Below are positions 24,511 to 37,233 of a DNA stretch of 44,913 nucleotides, one piece after another. Numbering within the stretch: the stretch's first letter is position 1; each line of letters begins with the position of its first letter. The stretch lies in assembly GCF_003853415.1 (NCBI RefSeq), contig NZ_QTPP01000054.1:1-44913 (forward strand), in the 5' to 3' direction. A program made the translations under genes and the position numbers. This stretch comes from Burkholderia sp. Bp9142. Its GTDB lineage: Bacteria > Pseudomonadota > Gammaproteobacteria > Burkholderiales > Burkholderiaceae. The notes beneath the pieces were generated by a model, which searched no databases, was not told the origin of the DNA, and saw only the letters and a program-made list of their open reading frames with translations.

Positions 24511-25650
24511 TCAGGCGATCAGTTGTTCGAGCACGCGGCGGTACACGTTCTTCAGCGGGTCGACGAAGCGCACGTCGATGTGCTCGTCGATCTTGTGGAT
24601 GCTGCCGTTCGGCGGGCCGAACTCGATCACCTGCGGGCAGATGCGCGCGATGAAGCGCCCGTCGGACGTGCCGCCCGTCGTCGACAGCTCGGTCGTGAGG
24701 CCGGTCTCGGCGCGGATCGCGTTCTCCAGCGCGTTCGACAGGTCGCCGCGCGGCGTGAGGAACGGCAGGCCGCTCACCGACCACTTCAGCGTGTATTCGA
24801 GGCCGTGCTTGTCGAGGATCGCATGCACGCGTGCCTGCAGGCCCTCGACGGTGCTCGCCGTCGAAAAGCGGAAGTTGAACATCAGGTCCGCGTGGCCGGG
24901 AATCACGTTGGTCGCGCCGGTGCCCGCGTGCAGGTTCGACACCTGCCAGGTGGTCGGCGGGAAGTATTCGTTGCCTTCGTCCCACTGTTCGGCGGCGAGC
25001 TCGGCAAGTGCCGGCGCGAGCAGGTGGATCGGGTTCTTCGCGAGGTGCGGGTAAGCGATGTGGCCCTGCACGCCCTTGACGATCAGTTCGCCCGACATCG
25101 AGCCGCGGCGGCCGTTCTTCACGACGTCGCCGAGTTCGGCGGTCGAGGTGGGCTCGCCGACGATGCAGTAGTCGAGGCGTTCGCCGCGCGCTTCGAGCAA
25201 CTCGACGACCTTCACGGTGCCGTCGGTGGCCGGGCCTTCCTCGTCGCTCGTGATCAGGAACGCGATCGCGCCGCGGTGGCCGGGGTGGGCCGCGACGAAT
25301 TCCTCGGAGGCGACGACGAACGCCGCGAGCGACGTCTTCATGTCGGCCGCGCCGCGGCCGTACAGCTTGCCGTCGCGATGCGCGGGAATGAACGGCGGCG
25401 AGGTCCACTGCTCGAGCGGACCGGTCGGCACGACGTCGGTGTGGCCCGCGAATGCGAGCAGCTTGCCGTCGCGGCCGTCGGCGCCGCGCTTGACGGCCCA
25501 CAGGTTGGTCACGCCGTGCGACGCGATGGTCTCGCATTCGAAGCCGAGCGCGACGAGGCGCTCGGTCATGATCTGCTGGCAATGCTGGTCGTCGGGCGTG
25601 ACGGATGCGCGGGCGATCAGCTGTTCGGTAAGGGCTAGGGTGGCGGACAT
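24511..25650 (-). CDS. dapE: Succinyl-diaminopimelate desuccinylase
   Basis: A 379-residue M20-family zinc hydrolase that removes succinate from N-succinyl-L,L-diaminopimelate in lysine and peptidoglycan-precursor synthesis. The zinc ligands and base are visible: His70 in GHTDVVP, bridging Asp103 in GRGAADMK, the base Glu137 with Glu138 in TSDEEGP, Glu in GEPTS, and the C-terminal His in SIHKIDEH. The dimerisation domain lies between residues about 180 and 295. The start is ATG 25650 (MSATLALTEQ); a GTG at 25662 would add four residues. It is the third dap gene of the operon. A terminator-like hairpin lies just upstream (25670-25695), so expression may be attenuated or driven separately. Confidence 0.96.
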   Translation of the reverse strand: MSATLALTEQLIARASVTPDDQHCQQIMTERLVALGFECETIASHGVTNLWAVKRGADGRDGKLLAFAGHTDVVPTGPLEQWTSPPFIPAHRDGKLYGRGAADMKTSLAAFVVASEEFVAAHPGHRGAIAFLITSDEEGPATDGTVKVVELLEARGERLDYCIVGEPTSTAELGDVVKNGRRGSMSGELIVKGVQGHIAYPHLAKNPIHLLAPALAELAAEQWDEGNEYFPPTTWQVSNLHAGTGATNVIPGHADLMFNFRFSTASTVEGLQARVHAILDKHGLEYTLKWSVSGLPFLTPRGDLSNALENAIRAETGLTTELSTTGGTSDGRFIARICPQVIEFGPPNGSIHKIDEHIDVRFVDPLKNVYRRVLEQLIA

Positions 25651-25669
25651 GGTTCGGACCACTTTCGAT

Positions 25670-25695
25670 AAAAAATGCCGGCGCGGTGGCCGGCA
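25670..25695 (-). terminator. Terminator-like hairpin just upstream of dapE
   Basis: On the minus strand TGCCGG pairs with CCGGCA (25690-25695 with 25676-25681, loop of 8), followed directly by six U residues (A-run 25670-25675 on the plus strand). It ends 19 bases before the dapE ATG and lies after yffB in the same direction. It therefore looks like an intrinsic terminator or attenuator inside the dap cluster. The stem is short but GC-rich. Confidence 0.6.
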
Positions 25696-25710
25696 GCGAC
25701 GAGACGTCGG

Positions 25711-25730
25711 GCTGCGCCCGCGGGCGCAGC
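25711..25730. repeat. 20-bp perfect palindrome in the yffB-dapE gap
   Basis: Positions 25711-25720 (GCTGCGCCCG) are exactly complementary to 25721-25730. It lies 10 bases after the yffB stop codon and upstream of the hairpin with the U-run. It could form an alternative RNA hairpin or be a dimeric protein site. Confidence 0.55.
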
Positions 25731-25740
25731 GCGGGCGGCC

Positions 25741-26108
25741 CTAGGCGGCAAACAGCGCCGCGTACTGGTCGGCCACGAAGCCGAGCGATTTCACGCGGCC
25801 GTTGACGACGAGCACGGGACGCTTGATGACCGACGGCTTGTGGATCATCAGCGCGACCGCGCCGGACTTCGTTTCCGCGGCCGCCTTCATGGCGTCGTCC
25901 AGGCCGCGCCACGTCGTGCCGCGCTTGTTCACGAGCGCGTCGAGCGACACGTCCTTCAGCCAGTCCTCGACGAGCGGTGTGCTGACGCCGAGCTTCTTGA
26001 AGTCGTGAAACTCGAACTCGACGCCGTGATCGTCGAGCCACACGCGGGCCTTCTTCACGGTGTCGCAGTTCGGAATGCCGTAGACGACCACGGTGCGCGG
26101 CTTGGCCA

Positions 26109-26109
<1 letters not shown>
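25741..26109 (-). CDS. yffB: ArsC/Spx-family reductase-like protein YffB
   Basis: A thioredoxin-fold protein of 122 residues from the ArsC/Spx superfamily. The N terminus VVVYGIPNCDTVKKARVWL has the single redox cysteine Cys15 in a N-C-D-T context, unlike the CGTS of true arsenate reductases. The conserved FKKLGV segment and the C-terminal IHKPSVIKRPVLV (K-R-P-V loop, with the cis-Pro region) complete the fold. YffB-like proteins are annotated as possible glutathione-dependent thiol reductases; the substrate is unknown. The start codon shares one base with the dapD stop (TGATG), giving tight coupling. Escherichia coli also has yffB next to dapE, so the link with the dap genes is conserved and may be functional, although no role in lysine synthesis is established to my knowledge. 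Confidence 0.9.
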
Positions 26110-26936
<827 letters not shown>

Positions 26937-26981
26937 GTTCGTTTTCGCAGGAGATGAATGGAATTGATCGGGATGGACGTC

Positions 26982-28214
26982 TTACCGCGCGAGAGCCCGG
27001 CAGAAATCGACGATGCGTTGCGCGCCCTCGACGCATTCGGGGGTGCCCGCGACGAGCGCGATCCGGATGAAATCGCGGCCCGGATTCGTGCCGTGCGCGT
27101 CGCGCGCCAGGTACGAGCCGGGCAGAACCGTCACATTATAGTCGGCGTACAGGCGGCGGGCGAACTCGGTGTCCGACAGGCCGGTGCGCGCGACGTTGGC
27201 CCACAGGTAGAACGCGGCGTCGGGCAGCTTCACGTCGATCACGTCGGCCAGCATCGGCGTGACCGTGTTGAACTTCTGCAGGTACAGCGCGCGGTTCTCG
27301 CGCACGTGCGCCTCGTCGTTCCACGCGGCGATGCTCGCGTGCTGCCAGACCGGCGACAGCGCCGCGCCGTGGTACGTGCGGTACAGCAGGAATTTCTTCA
27401 GCAGCGCGGCGTCGCCGGCGACGAAGCCCGAGCGCATGCCCGGCACGTTCGAGCGCTTCGACAGGCTCGACAGCATCACGAGGCGTTCGAAGCCGCGGCC
27501 GAGGCGGTGCGCAGCCTCGAGGCCGCCGAGCGGCGGCGCCGCTTCGTCGAAATAGATTTCCGAATAGCACTCGTCGGACGCGATCACGAATCCGTGGCGG
27601 TCGGACAGCGCGAACAGTTCGCGCCAGTCGTCGAGCGTCAGCACGGCGCCCGTCGGGTTGCCCGGCGAGCACACGTACAGCAGCTGGGTGCGCGCCCAGA
27701 CTTCATCGGGCACGGCCGCGTAGTCGCACGCGAAGTTGCGCGCCGGGTCGCTGTTCGCGAAATAGGGTTCGGCACCGGCCAGGAGCGCCGCGCCTTCGTA
27801 AATTTGATAGAAAGGATTCGGACAGAGTACGATCGCCTTCTTGCCGTCCGCGCCCGGGCGCGCGTCGATCACCGTCTGCGCGAGCGAGAACAGCGCCTCG
27901 CGCGACCCCGACACGGGCAGCACCTGGCTGGCCGGGTCGATCGCCGACAGCCCGTAGCGGCGTTCGAGCCAGTGCGCGATCGACGTGCGCAGCGCGTCCG
28001 AGCCGGCGGTGGCCGGGTACGACGCGAGGCCGTCGAGCGCGGCCACCACGGCGTCGCGGATCAGCGCCGGAGTCGGGTGCTTGGGCTCGCCGATGCCGAA
28101 GCTGATCGGTTTCAGGCCGGCGGAGGGCGTCACGTCCTTGAACAGGGCGCGCAGCTTTTCGAAGGGATAGGGCTGGAGCGAGTCGAGTCGAGGGTTCACG
28201 GGCGAAGCGGCCAT
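26982..28214 (-). CDS. dapC: Succinyldiaminopimelate transaminase
   Basis: A 410-residue fold-type I PLP aminotransferase, which makes N-succinyl-L,L-diaminopimelate from the 2-amino-6-keto precursor with glutamate. The PLP lysine lies in LSSLSKRSNVPGMRSGF at about residues 254-270; SPGNPTGAVL and the N-terminal SFGIGEPKHPTP segment are typical of the DapC group rather than of aspartate aminotransferase. Its position directly before dapD, 45 bp apart, supports the identity. It starts at 28214 (MAASPVNP). A TATAAT read on the minus strand at 28298-28303 is a likely -10, giving a leader of about 75 nt. It is the first gene of dapC-dapD-yffB-dapE-prmB. Confidence 0.94.
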   Translation of the reverse strand: MAASPVNPRLDSLQPYPFEKLRALFKDVTPSAGLKPISFGIGEPKHPTPALIRDAVVAALDGLASYPATAGSDALRTSIAHWLERRYGLSAIDPASQVLPVSGSREALFSLAQTVIDARPGADGKKAIVLCPNPFYQIYEGAALLAGAEPYFANSDPARNFACDYAAVPDEVWARTQLLYVCSPGNPTGAVLTLDDWRELFALSDRHGFVIASDECYSEIYFDEAAPPLGGLEAAHRLGRGFERLVMLSSLSKRSNVPGMRSGFVAGDAALLKKFLLYRTYHGAALSPVWQHASIAAWNDEAHVRENRALYLQKFNTVTPMLADVIDVKLPDAAFYLWANVARTGLSDTEFARRLYADYNVTVLPGSYLARDAHGTNPGRDFIRIALVAGTPECVEGAQRIVDFCRALAR

Positions 28215-28297
28215 CGCGGCCGGTTGGAGCGAAAAGGGCGGCGCAGGTGCCGCGCGGCTGCGAGCGGGCGCCGACGGCGCGCGGGTCGCAGCGGACG

Positions 28298-28303
28298 ATT
28301 ATA
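28298..28303 (-). promoter_or_regulatory. Likely -10 element of the dap operon
   Basis: A consensus TATAAT on the minus strand about 85 bases before the dapC start. No good -35 is seen at the usual distance. It is the best promoter candidate in the 159-bp gap between the divergent dapC and EamA genes. Confidence 0.5.
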
Positions 28304-28373
28304 ACGTGACGCAATGCGGTCACGGCCCGCCGGAACGGCGGCCGGGCCGGTCGAATAAAGGGTATCGAAGCAA

Positions 28374-29315
28374 ATGAATAACGCGGTACGCGGCAGCCTG
28401 CCGACGCTGGCCATCCTGATCGGCGCCTCGGTATGGGGCCTGATCTGGTATCCGCTGCGGATCCTCGCATCGCTCGGTCTCACCGGCACGCTGGCGAGCG
28501 CGCTGACGAGCGCGGTCGCGTTCCTGCTCGTGATCGTCGTGCGGCACCGCACGATCGCGACGCTGCGCTGGCACTGGGTGCTGCCGGGCATCGCGATCAC
28601 GGCCGGCGTGACCAACCTCGGCTTCGTATGGGGCACGATCCACGGCGAAGTGCTGCGCGTGATGCTGCTGTTCTACCTGACCCCGGCATGGACCGCCATC
28701 TACGCGCATTTCCTGCTGCGCGAGCGGCTGACCTGGGCAGGCGCGGGGCTCGCGGCGCTGTCGATCGGCGGCGCGATGCTGATGCTGTGGTCGCCGAAGC
28801 TCGGCGTGCCGCTGCCGGCCAACCCGGCCGAATGGGCCGGGCTCGCGGCCGGGCTCAGTTTCGCGATGAGCAACGTGCTCGTGATCAAGGCGAGCCGCGA
28901 GTTGCCGCAGATGCGCGCCGAGATGCGCACCGCGACGCTGTTCGGCGGCGCGGCGGTGTTCGGCGCGACCGCGTCGCTGTTCGAGGGGCTGCCTGCCGCG
29001 CCGGCGGGCGGCCAGCTCGGCATGGCCGCACTGATCATCGTCGCGATCGGCATGACGATGGCCGCGAATAACCTGCTCGTGCAATACGGGCTCGCGCGCG
29101 TGCCGGCGAACCGCGCGTCGATCATCATGCTGTTCGAGATCGTGATCACCGCGCTGTCCGCGTGGGTGTTCGCGAACGAACTGCCGAGCGCGCGCGAATG
29201 GGCGGGCGGTGCGTGCATCGTGCTGGCGACGCTGCTGTCGAGCCGGGTCCATCGTGCCGCGCCGGCATCGGGCAAACCCGGCGGCGGGCGGGACGGCGCA
29301 CGCGCGATGGTATGA
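28374..29315 (+). CDS. EamA/DMT superfamily permease
   Basis: A 313-residue inner-membrane protein of the drug/metabolite transporter superfamily with two EamA repeats. About ten hydrophobic segments are visible, for example PTLAILIGASVWGLIWYPL at the N terminus and GMAALIIVAIGMTMAANNLL in the second half. The loop RYFLLRERLTW-like region (AHFLLRERLTWAGAGLAALS) at the end of the first repeat is typical. Members export amino acids, purines or other metabolites; the substrate cannot be told here. It starts at 28374 (MNNAVRGS), divergent from dapC, which allows but does not show a role in exporting lysine-pathway metabolites. A terminator-like hairpin (29328-29364) follows. Confidence 0.9.
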   Translation: MNNAVRGSLPTLAILIGASVWGLIWYPLRILASLGLTGTLASALTSAVAFLLVIVVRHRTIATLRWHWVLPGIAITAGVTNLGFVWGTIHGEVLRVMLLFYLTPAWTAIYAHFLLRERLTWAGAGLAALSIGGAMLMLWSPKLGVPLPANPAEWAGLAAGLSFAMSNVLVIKASRELPQMRAEMRTATLFGGAAVFGATASLFEGLPAAPAGGQLGMAALIIVAIGMTMAANNLLVQYGLARVPANRASIIMLFEIVITALSAWVFANELPSAREWAGGACIVLATLLSSRVHRAAPASGKPGGGRDGARAMV

Positions 29316-29327
29316 TGGAAGCCGTTT

Positions 29328-29364
29328 GCGGGGCCCAACGCTGGATGCGCGCGGCCCCGCTTTT
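29328..29364 (+). terminator. Terminator after the EamA gene
   Basis: GCGGGGCC at 29328-29335 pairs with GGCCCCGC at 29353-29360, followed by TTTT at 29361-29364. The 17-base loop is larger than usual and may contain extra pairing. It starts 12 bases past the EamA stop codon and separates it from smc. Confidence 0.65.
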
Positions 29365-29454
29365 GAATTCCGGGGCGCATCGCGCGCACGGGCCGTCCGG
29401 CCCCGCGCGTCGCGGCCCCGTCCGTTTCACACCTTCTTCACATCCGATACCGCC

Positions 29455-32967
<3,513 letters not shown>

Positions 32968-33052
32968 CGTTTGACGAAACCGGACCGCGTTCGCGCGGCG
33001 CATGGGCGCCCGTTCGCGGGTCCGACGAACAAGAATTGCTGATGGAGCGTGC

Positions 33053-34357
33053 ATGGACGAGTTGACACTCGGTTTGATCGGCGCGGGCGCCGTCGTGGTG
33101 GGCGGCGTCGTGGTCTACAACGCGTGGCAGGGCGCGAAGGTGCGGCGCAGGATGCCGCGCCCGATGCCGGAAGAGGCGGCCGAGGCGATGAATCGCCCCG
33201 AGCGCGACGATGAGCTGCCGTTCATCGAGCCGGTGCGCCAGCCCGTGCGCCGCGAACCCGCGGCGCCGGCACCGGCGGCCGCCGCGAGCGCGCCGGCCGA
33301 AGCCGCGCGCGTCGAGCCGACCTTCGGTGGGGCCGCGAGTGGCGCGGCGCCGGCCGACATGCCGGCCGATCTGCAGGCCGAGGCCACCGGGGTCGACATG
33401 CCGTCGGAATCGACCGAGCCGGCCGAGCAGTCCGTCGACGAAGGTTCGGTCGCCGCCGCGCAGGAAGCGCAGGCCGCCGATACCTCGCACGAACCGGCCG
33501 AACCCGTGCTGCCGGCCGCGACGACGATCTCGTCGGCGCCGCCCGCGATCGTCGACCGCCGGATCGACTGCATCGTGCCGATTCGCCTCGGCGGGCCGCT
33601 GCCGGGCGACAAGATCCTGCCGGCCGCGCAGCGGCTGCGCCGGGCGGGCAGCAAGCCCGTGCATATCGAAGGCAAGCCGGAGGGCGGCCAGTGGGAGCTG
33701 CTGCAGAACGGCGTGCGCTATGAAGAGCTGCGCGCGGCCGCGCAGCTCGCGAACCGCAGCGGCGCGCTGAACGAGCTCGAATTCTCGGAGTTCGTGACGG
33801 GCGTCCAGCAGTTCGCCGACGCGATCGACGGCGCCCCGGAATTCCCCGACATGATGGAGACGGTCGCGATGGCGCGCGAGCTCGACGGCTTTGCCGCGCA
33901 GTGCGACGCGCAGTTGTCGATCAACGTGATGTCGGACGGCGCGCCGTGGTCGGCGAACTACGTGCAGGCCGTCGCTTCCCAGGACGGGCTGCTGCTGTCG
34001 CGCGACGGCACGCGCTTCGTGAAGCTCGACGCGAAGCAGAACCCGGTGTTCATGCTGCAGTTCGGCGACACGAACTTCCTGCGCGACGACCTCACGTACA
34101 AGGGCGGCAACATGATCACGCTGGTGCTCGACGTGCCGGTCGCCGAAGAGGACATCCTGCCGTTCCGGCTGATGTGCGATTACGCGAAGTCGCTGTCCGA
34201 GCGGATCGGTGCGCGGGTCGTCGACGATTCGCGCCGGCCGCTGCCGGAATCGACGCTCGTCGCGATCGACCAGCAACTGATGAAGCTGTACGCGAAGCTC
34301 GAGGAAGCGGGCATCCCGGCCGGTTCGCCGGTCACGCGCCGCCTCTTCAGCCAGTAA
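33053..34357 (+). CDS. zipA: Cell division protein ZipA, FtsZ-binding
   Basis: A 434-residue inner-membrane protein that tethers FtsZ to the membrane at the division site. The N terminus MDELTLGLIGAGAVVVGGVVVY contains one membrane span (residues about 4-22), oriented with the C terminus in the cytoplasm as in ZipA. A basic patch (KVRRRMPRPMP) is followed by a long Pro/Ala/Glu-rich linker to about residue 160. The C-terminal domain (about 165-430) has ZipA_C features including GRIDCIVPIRL-like and FSEFVTGVQQFADAID. A GGAG site 6 bases before ATG 33053 supports the start; an upstream in-frame ATG (33002) would give a non-family extension. It lies 85 bp after smc and 168 bp before ligA. ZipA was long seen as gammaproteobacterial, but this homologue is clear in the C-terminal domain. 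Confidence 0.86.
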   Translation: MDELTLGLIGAGAVVVGGVVVYNAWQGAKVRRRMPRPMPEEAAEAMNRPERDDELPFIEPVRQPVRREPAAPAPAAAASAPAEAARVEPTFGGAASGAAPADMPADLQAEATGVDMPSESTEPAEQSVDEGSVAAAQEAQAADTSHEPAEPVLPAATTISSAPPAIVDRRIDCIVPIRLGGPLPGDKILPAAQRLRRAGSKPVHIEGKPEGGQWELLQNGVRYEELRAAAQLANRSGALNELEFSEFVTGVQQFADAIDGAPEFPDMMETVAMARELDGFAAQCDAQLSINVMSDGAPWSANYVQAVASQDGLLLSRDGTRFVKLDAKQNPVFMLQFGDTNFLRDDLTYKGGNMITLVLDVPVAEEDILPFRLMCDYAKSLSERIGARVVDDSRRPLPESTLVAIDQQLMKLYAKLEEAGIPAGSPVTRRLFSQ

Positions 34358-34396
34358 CGCGTTTCACGGGCGGCGGTCTTCGGTGCCGTCGCCCGT

Positions 34397-34435
34397 CGCT
34401 GCAGTGCACACACGCCGCTTGTGTGCACTGCAGCG
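34397..34435. repeat. 16-bp perfect inverted repeat between zipA and ligA
   Basis: The arm 34397-34412 (starting CGCTGCAGTGCACACA) is exactly complementary to 34420-34435 around the 7-base loop CGCCGCT. It lies 39 bases past the zipA stop and about 90 before the ligA start. No U-run follows on either strand. It includes the palindromes CTGCAG and GTGCAC on each arm. It may be a zipA transcript-end hairpin without a U-tract or a protein site. Confidence 0.75.
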
Positions 34436-34482
34436 GGGCTGCGCGGCACGCATCGCATGCCCCCGTCGCAGCGTCAAACTGA

Positions 34483-34488
34483 GATAAT
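34483..34488 (+). promoter_or_regulatory. Possible -10 of ligA promoter
   Basis: GATAAT, 38 bases before the ligA start, just after the inverted repeat. No clear -35 is seen at 17 bases. If used, ligA-def has its own promoter separate from smc-zipA. Confidence 0.35.
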
Positions 34489-34525
34489 CGCACATCCGAT
34501 TTTTCAGAACGAATCTGCCGCCAGC

Positions 34526-36601
34526 ATGGCCCGAACCCAAGCCGAACCGCCAGCCAGCCAGCCCGACGCGCGTGCCGCGTGGTTGCGCGACCAACTCGAG
34601 CGGGCGAATTACGCCTATTACGTGCTCGACCAGCCGGATCTGCCCGACGCCGAATACGATCGGCTGTTCGGCGAGCTGCAGCAACTCGAAACCGCTCACC
34701 CCGAACTCGTGACGCCCGATTCGCCGACGCAGCGCGTCGGCGGCGAAGTGGCGAACGGATTCACGCCGGTCGTCCATGACGCACCGATGCTGTCGTTGAA
34801 CAACGGCTTCGCGGACGAGGACATCGCTGCGTTCGACAAGCGCGTCGCCGATGCGCTCGACAAGACGACCGATCTCGCCGGCTCGGTGACGGCCCCGGTC
34901 GAATACGCGTGCGAGCTGAAGTTCGACGGCCTCGCGATTTCGCTGCGCTACGAGCAGGGCGTGTTCGTGCAGGCCTCGACGCGCGGCGACGGCACGACGG
35001 GCGAGGACGTGACGGAGAACGTCCGCACGATCCGCTCGATCCCGCTGAAGCTGAAGGGCGCGCACGTGCCGGCCGTGCTCGACGTACGCGGCGAGGTGCT
35101 GATGTTCAAGCGCGATTTCGCACGCCTGAACGAACGCCAGCGCGCGGCCGAGCAGCGCGAATTCGCGAACCCGCGCAACGCGGCGGCCGGCAGCCTGCGC
35201 CAGCTCGATCCGAAGATCACCGCGCAGCGTCCGCTGTCGTTCTTCGCGTACGGGATCGGCGTGCTCGACGGGATGCCGACGCCGGACACGCACAGCGCGC
35301 TGCTCGACTGGTACGAGTCGCTCGGCCTGCCGGTGAATCGCGAGCGCGCGGTCGTGCACGGCGCCGAGGGCTTGCTCGGCTTCTTCCGCAAGGTCGGCGA
35401 GAAGCGCGAGTCGCTGCCGTACGATATCGATGGCGTCGTCTACAAGGTGAACCGGCGCGACGAGCAGGACCGCCTCGGCTTCGTGTCGCGCGCCCCACGC
35501 TTCGCGCTCGCGCACAAGTTCCCCGCGCAGGAAGCGCTGACGAAGCTCGTCGCGATCGACGTGCAGGTCGGCCGCACGGGCGCGATCACGCCGGTCGCGC
35601 GGCTCGAACCCGTGTTCGTCGGCGGCGCGACGGTGACCAACGCGACGCTGCACAACGAGGACGAAGTGCGCCGCAAGGACATCCGGATCGGCGATACCGT
35701 GATCGTGCGGCGCGCGGGCGACGTGATCCCCGAGGTCGTCGGTGCGTTGCTCGACCGCCGGCCGGACGACGCGGCCGAGTTCGTGATGCCGACCGAGTGC
35801 CCGGTATGCGGCTCGAAGATCGAGCGTCTGCCGGACGAGGCGATCGCGCGCTGCACGGGCGGCCTGTTCTGCCCGGCGCAGCGCAAGCAGGCGCTGTGGC
35901 ACTTCGCGCAGCGTCGTGCGCTCGACATCGACGGGCTCGGCGAGAAGATCATCGATCAGCTCGTCGAACTGAATCTCGTGCGCACGCCGGCCGACCTGTT
36001 CAATCTCGGTTTCGCGACGCTCGCGGAACTCGACCGGTTCGCCGAGAAGTCCGCACAGAATTTGCTCGACTCGCTCGAGAAGGCGAAGCACACGACGCTC
36101 GCGCGCTTCATCTACGGGCTCGGGATCCGCCATGTCGGCGAATCGACCGCGAAGGATCTCGCGAAGCATTTCGGGTCGCTGAACCCGATCATGGACGCGT
36201 CGATCGAGGAGCTGCTCGAAGTGAACGACGTCGGGCCGATCGTCGCCGAGTCGCTCCACCAGTTTTTCGCGGAAGAGCACAACCGCACCGTGATCGAGCA
36301 ACTGCGCGCACCCGGCAAGGTCACGTGGTCCGAAGGCCCGCCCGCGCCGAAGGCGCCGCAGGGTGTGCTGGCCGGCAAGACGGTCGTGCTGACGGGCACG
36401 CTGCCGACGCTCACGCGCGACGCGGCGAAGGAGATGCTCGAGGCGGCGGGCGCGAAAGTCGCGGGCTCGGTATCGAAGAAGACGGATTACGTGGTCGCGG
36501 GCGCGGAAGCCGGCAGCAAGCTCGTGAAGGCCGAGGAACTCGGCATCCCCGTACTGGACGAAGACGGACTGCACCAACTCCTGGAGGGCAATACGCCATG
36601 A
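34526..36601 (+). CDS. ligA: NAD-dependent DNA ligase LigA
   Basis: A 691-residue ligase that seals nicks during replication and repair, using NAD+ to form a ligase-AMP intermediate. Domains in order: Ia domain with YYVLDQPDLPDAEYD (residues 31-45); adenylation domain with the nucleophile Lys132 in ELKFDG; OB fold; zinc finger with Cys425, Cys428, Cys443 and Cys449; helix-hairpin-helix region (about 460-600); and a BRCT domain from about 613 to the end. I chose ATG 34526 (MARTQAEPP); the frame is open upstream but there is no family match. The stop overlaps the def start by 4 bases (ATGA). The gene follows zipA after a 168-bp gap with a strong inverted repeat. It is essential in nearly all bacteria. 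Confidence 0.97.
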   Translation: MARTQAEPPASQPDARAAWLRDQLERANYAYYVLDQPDLPDAEYDRLFGELQQLETAHPELVTPDSPTQRVGGEVANGFTPVVHDAPMLSLNNGFADEDIAAFDKRVADALDKTTDLAGSVTAPVEYACELKFDGLAISLRYEQGVFVQASTRGDGTTGEDVTENVRTIRSIPLKLKGAHVPAVLDVRGEVLMFKRDFARLNERQRAAEQREFANPRNAAAGSLRQLDPKITAQRPLSFFAYGIGVLDGMPTPDTHSALLDWYESLGLPVNRERAVVHGAEGLLGFFRKVGEKRESLPYDIDGVVYKVNRRDEQDRLGFVSRAPRFALAHKFPAQEALTKLVAIDVQVGRTGAITPVARLEPVFVGGATVTNATLHNEDEVRRKDIRIGDTVIVRRAGDVIPEVVGALLDRRPDDAAEFVMPTECPVCGSKIERLPDEAIARCTGGLFCPAQRKQALWHFAQRRALDIDGLGEKIIDQLVELNLVRTPADLFNLGFATLAELDRFAEKSAQNLLDSLEKAKHTTLARFIYGLGIRHVGESTAKDLAKHFGSLNPIMDASIEELLEVNDVGPIVAESLHQFFAEEHNRTVIEQLRAPGKVTWSEGPPAPKAPQGVLAGKTVVLTGTLPTLTRDAAKEMLEAAGAKVAGSVSKKTDYVVAGAEAGSKLVKAEELGIPVLDEDGLHQLLEGNTP

Positions 36602-37128
36602 TTCGCGAGATCCTGAAGATGGGCGATCCGCGCCTGCTCGAAGTCGCCAAGCCGGTCGAGCGGTTCGATACCCCCGAACTGCACGAGATCGTCGCGGACA
36701 TGTTCGAGACGATGCATCACGCGAACGGCGCGGGACTTGCCGCGCCGCAGATCGGCATCGACCTGCAGATCATCATCTTCGGCTTCGGCAGCAACAACCG
36801 CTATCCGGACGCACCGCCCGTGCCCGAGACCGTGCTGATCAACCCGAAGCTCGAGTACATGCCGCCGGACATGGAAGAGGGCTGGGAAGGCTGCCTGTCG
36901 GTGCCGGGCATGCGCGGCGTCGTCAGCCGCTATGCGAAGGTGCGCTACAGCGGCTTCGACCAGTTCGGCGCGAAGCTCGACCGCGTCGCCGAAGGCTTTC
37001 ACGCGCGGGTCGTGCAGCACGAATACGACCACCTGATCGGCAAGCTGTATCCGATGCGGATCACCGACTTCACGCGCTTCGGCTTCACCGAGGTGCTGTT
37101 CCCGGGGCTCGATCCGACCGACGACTGA
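36598..37128 (+). CDS. def: Peptide deformylase
   Basis: A 176-residue metalloenzyme that removes the N-formyl group from nascent proteins, preparing them for methionine aminopeptidase. The three family motifs are GAGLAAPQIG near residue 44, EGCLSVPG near residue 99 (Cys metal ligand), and QHEYDHLIG near residue 140 (His-Glu-His ligands). The start is set by the ATGA overlap with ligA. It lacks the usual fmt partner next to it; a second def copy next to fmt is common in Burkholderia, so this may be the additional one. The cytoplasmic enzyme normally uses iron. It is followed by a terminator at 37177-37202. Confidence 0.95.
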   Translation: MIREILKMGDPRLLEVAKPVERFDTPELHEIVADMFETMHHANGAGLAAPQIGIDLQIIIFGFGSNNRYPDAPPVPETVLINPKLEYMPPDMEEGWEGCLSVPGMRGVVSRYAKVRYSGFDQFGAKLDRVAEGFHARVVQHEYDHLIGKLYPMRITDFTRFGFTEVLFPGLDPTDD

Positions 37129-37176
37129 CCGGCTTGCGGCGGTGCGCCATGTTGCGCGCCGTCGTCGTACCGGAAA

Positions 37177-37202
37177 TGAAAAAGCCCGCTTGCGCGGGCT
37201 TT
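37177..37202. terminator. Bidirectional terminator after def and the rluF-like gene
   Basis: AAAGCCCGC/GCGGGCTTT, perfect 9-bp stem at 37181-37189 and 37194-37202 with a four-base loop. The A-run at 37179-37183 gives a good U-run on the minus strand, for the rluF-like gene; on the plus strand the U-run is short. Confidence 0.85.
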
Positions 37203-37233
37203 GCATTGCGTGGCACGCAGCGCGTGCCCGCTG

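Noticed and set aside
34364..36577. Minus-strand frame of over 700 residues opposite ligA
   Set aside because: No recognisable domain; the ligA frame has all family motifs.
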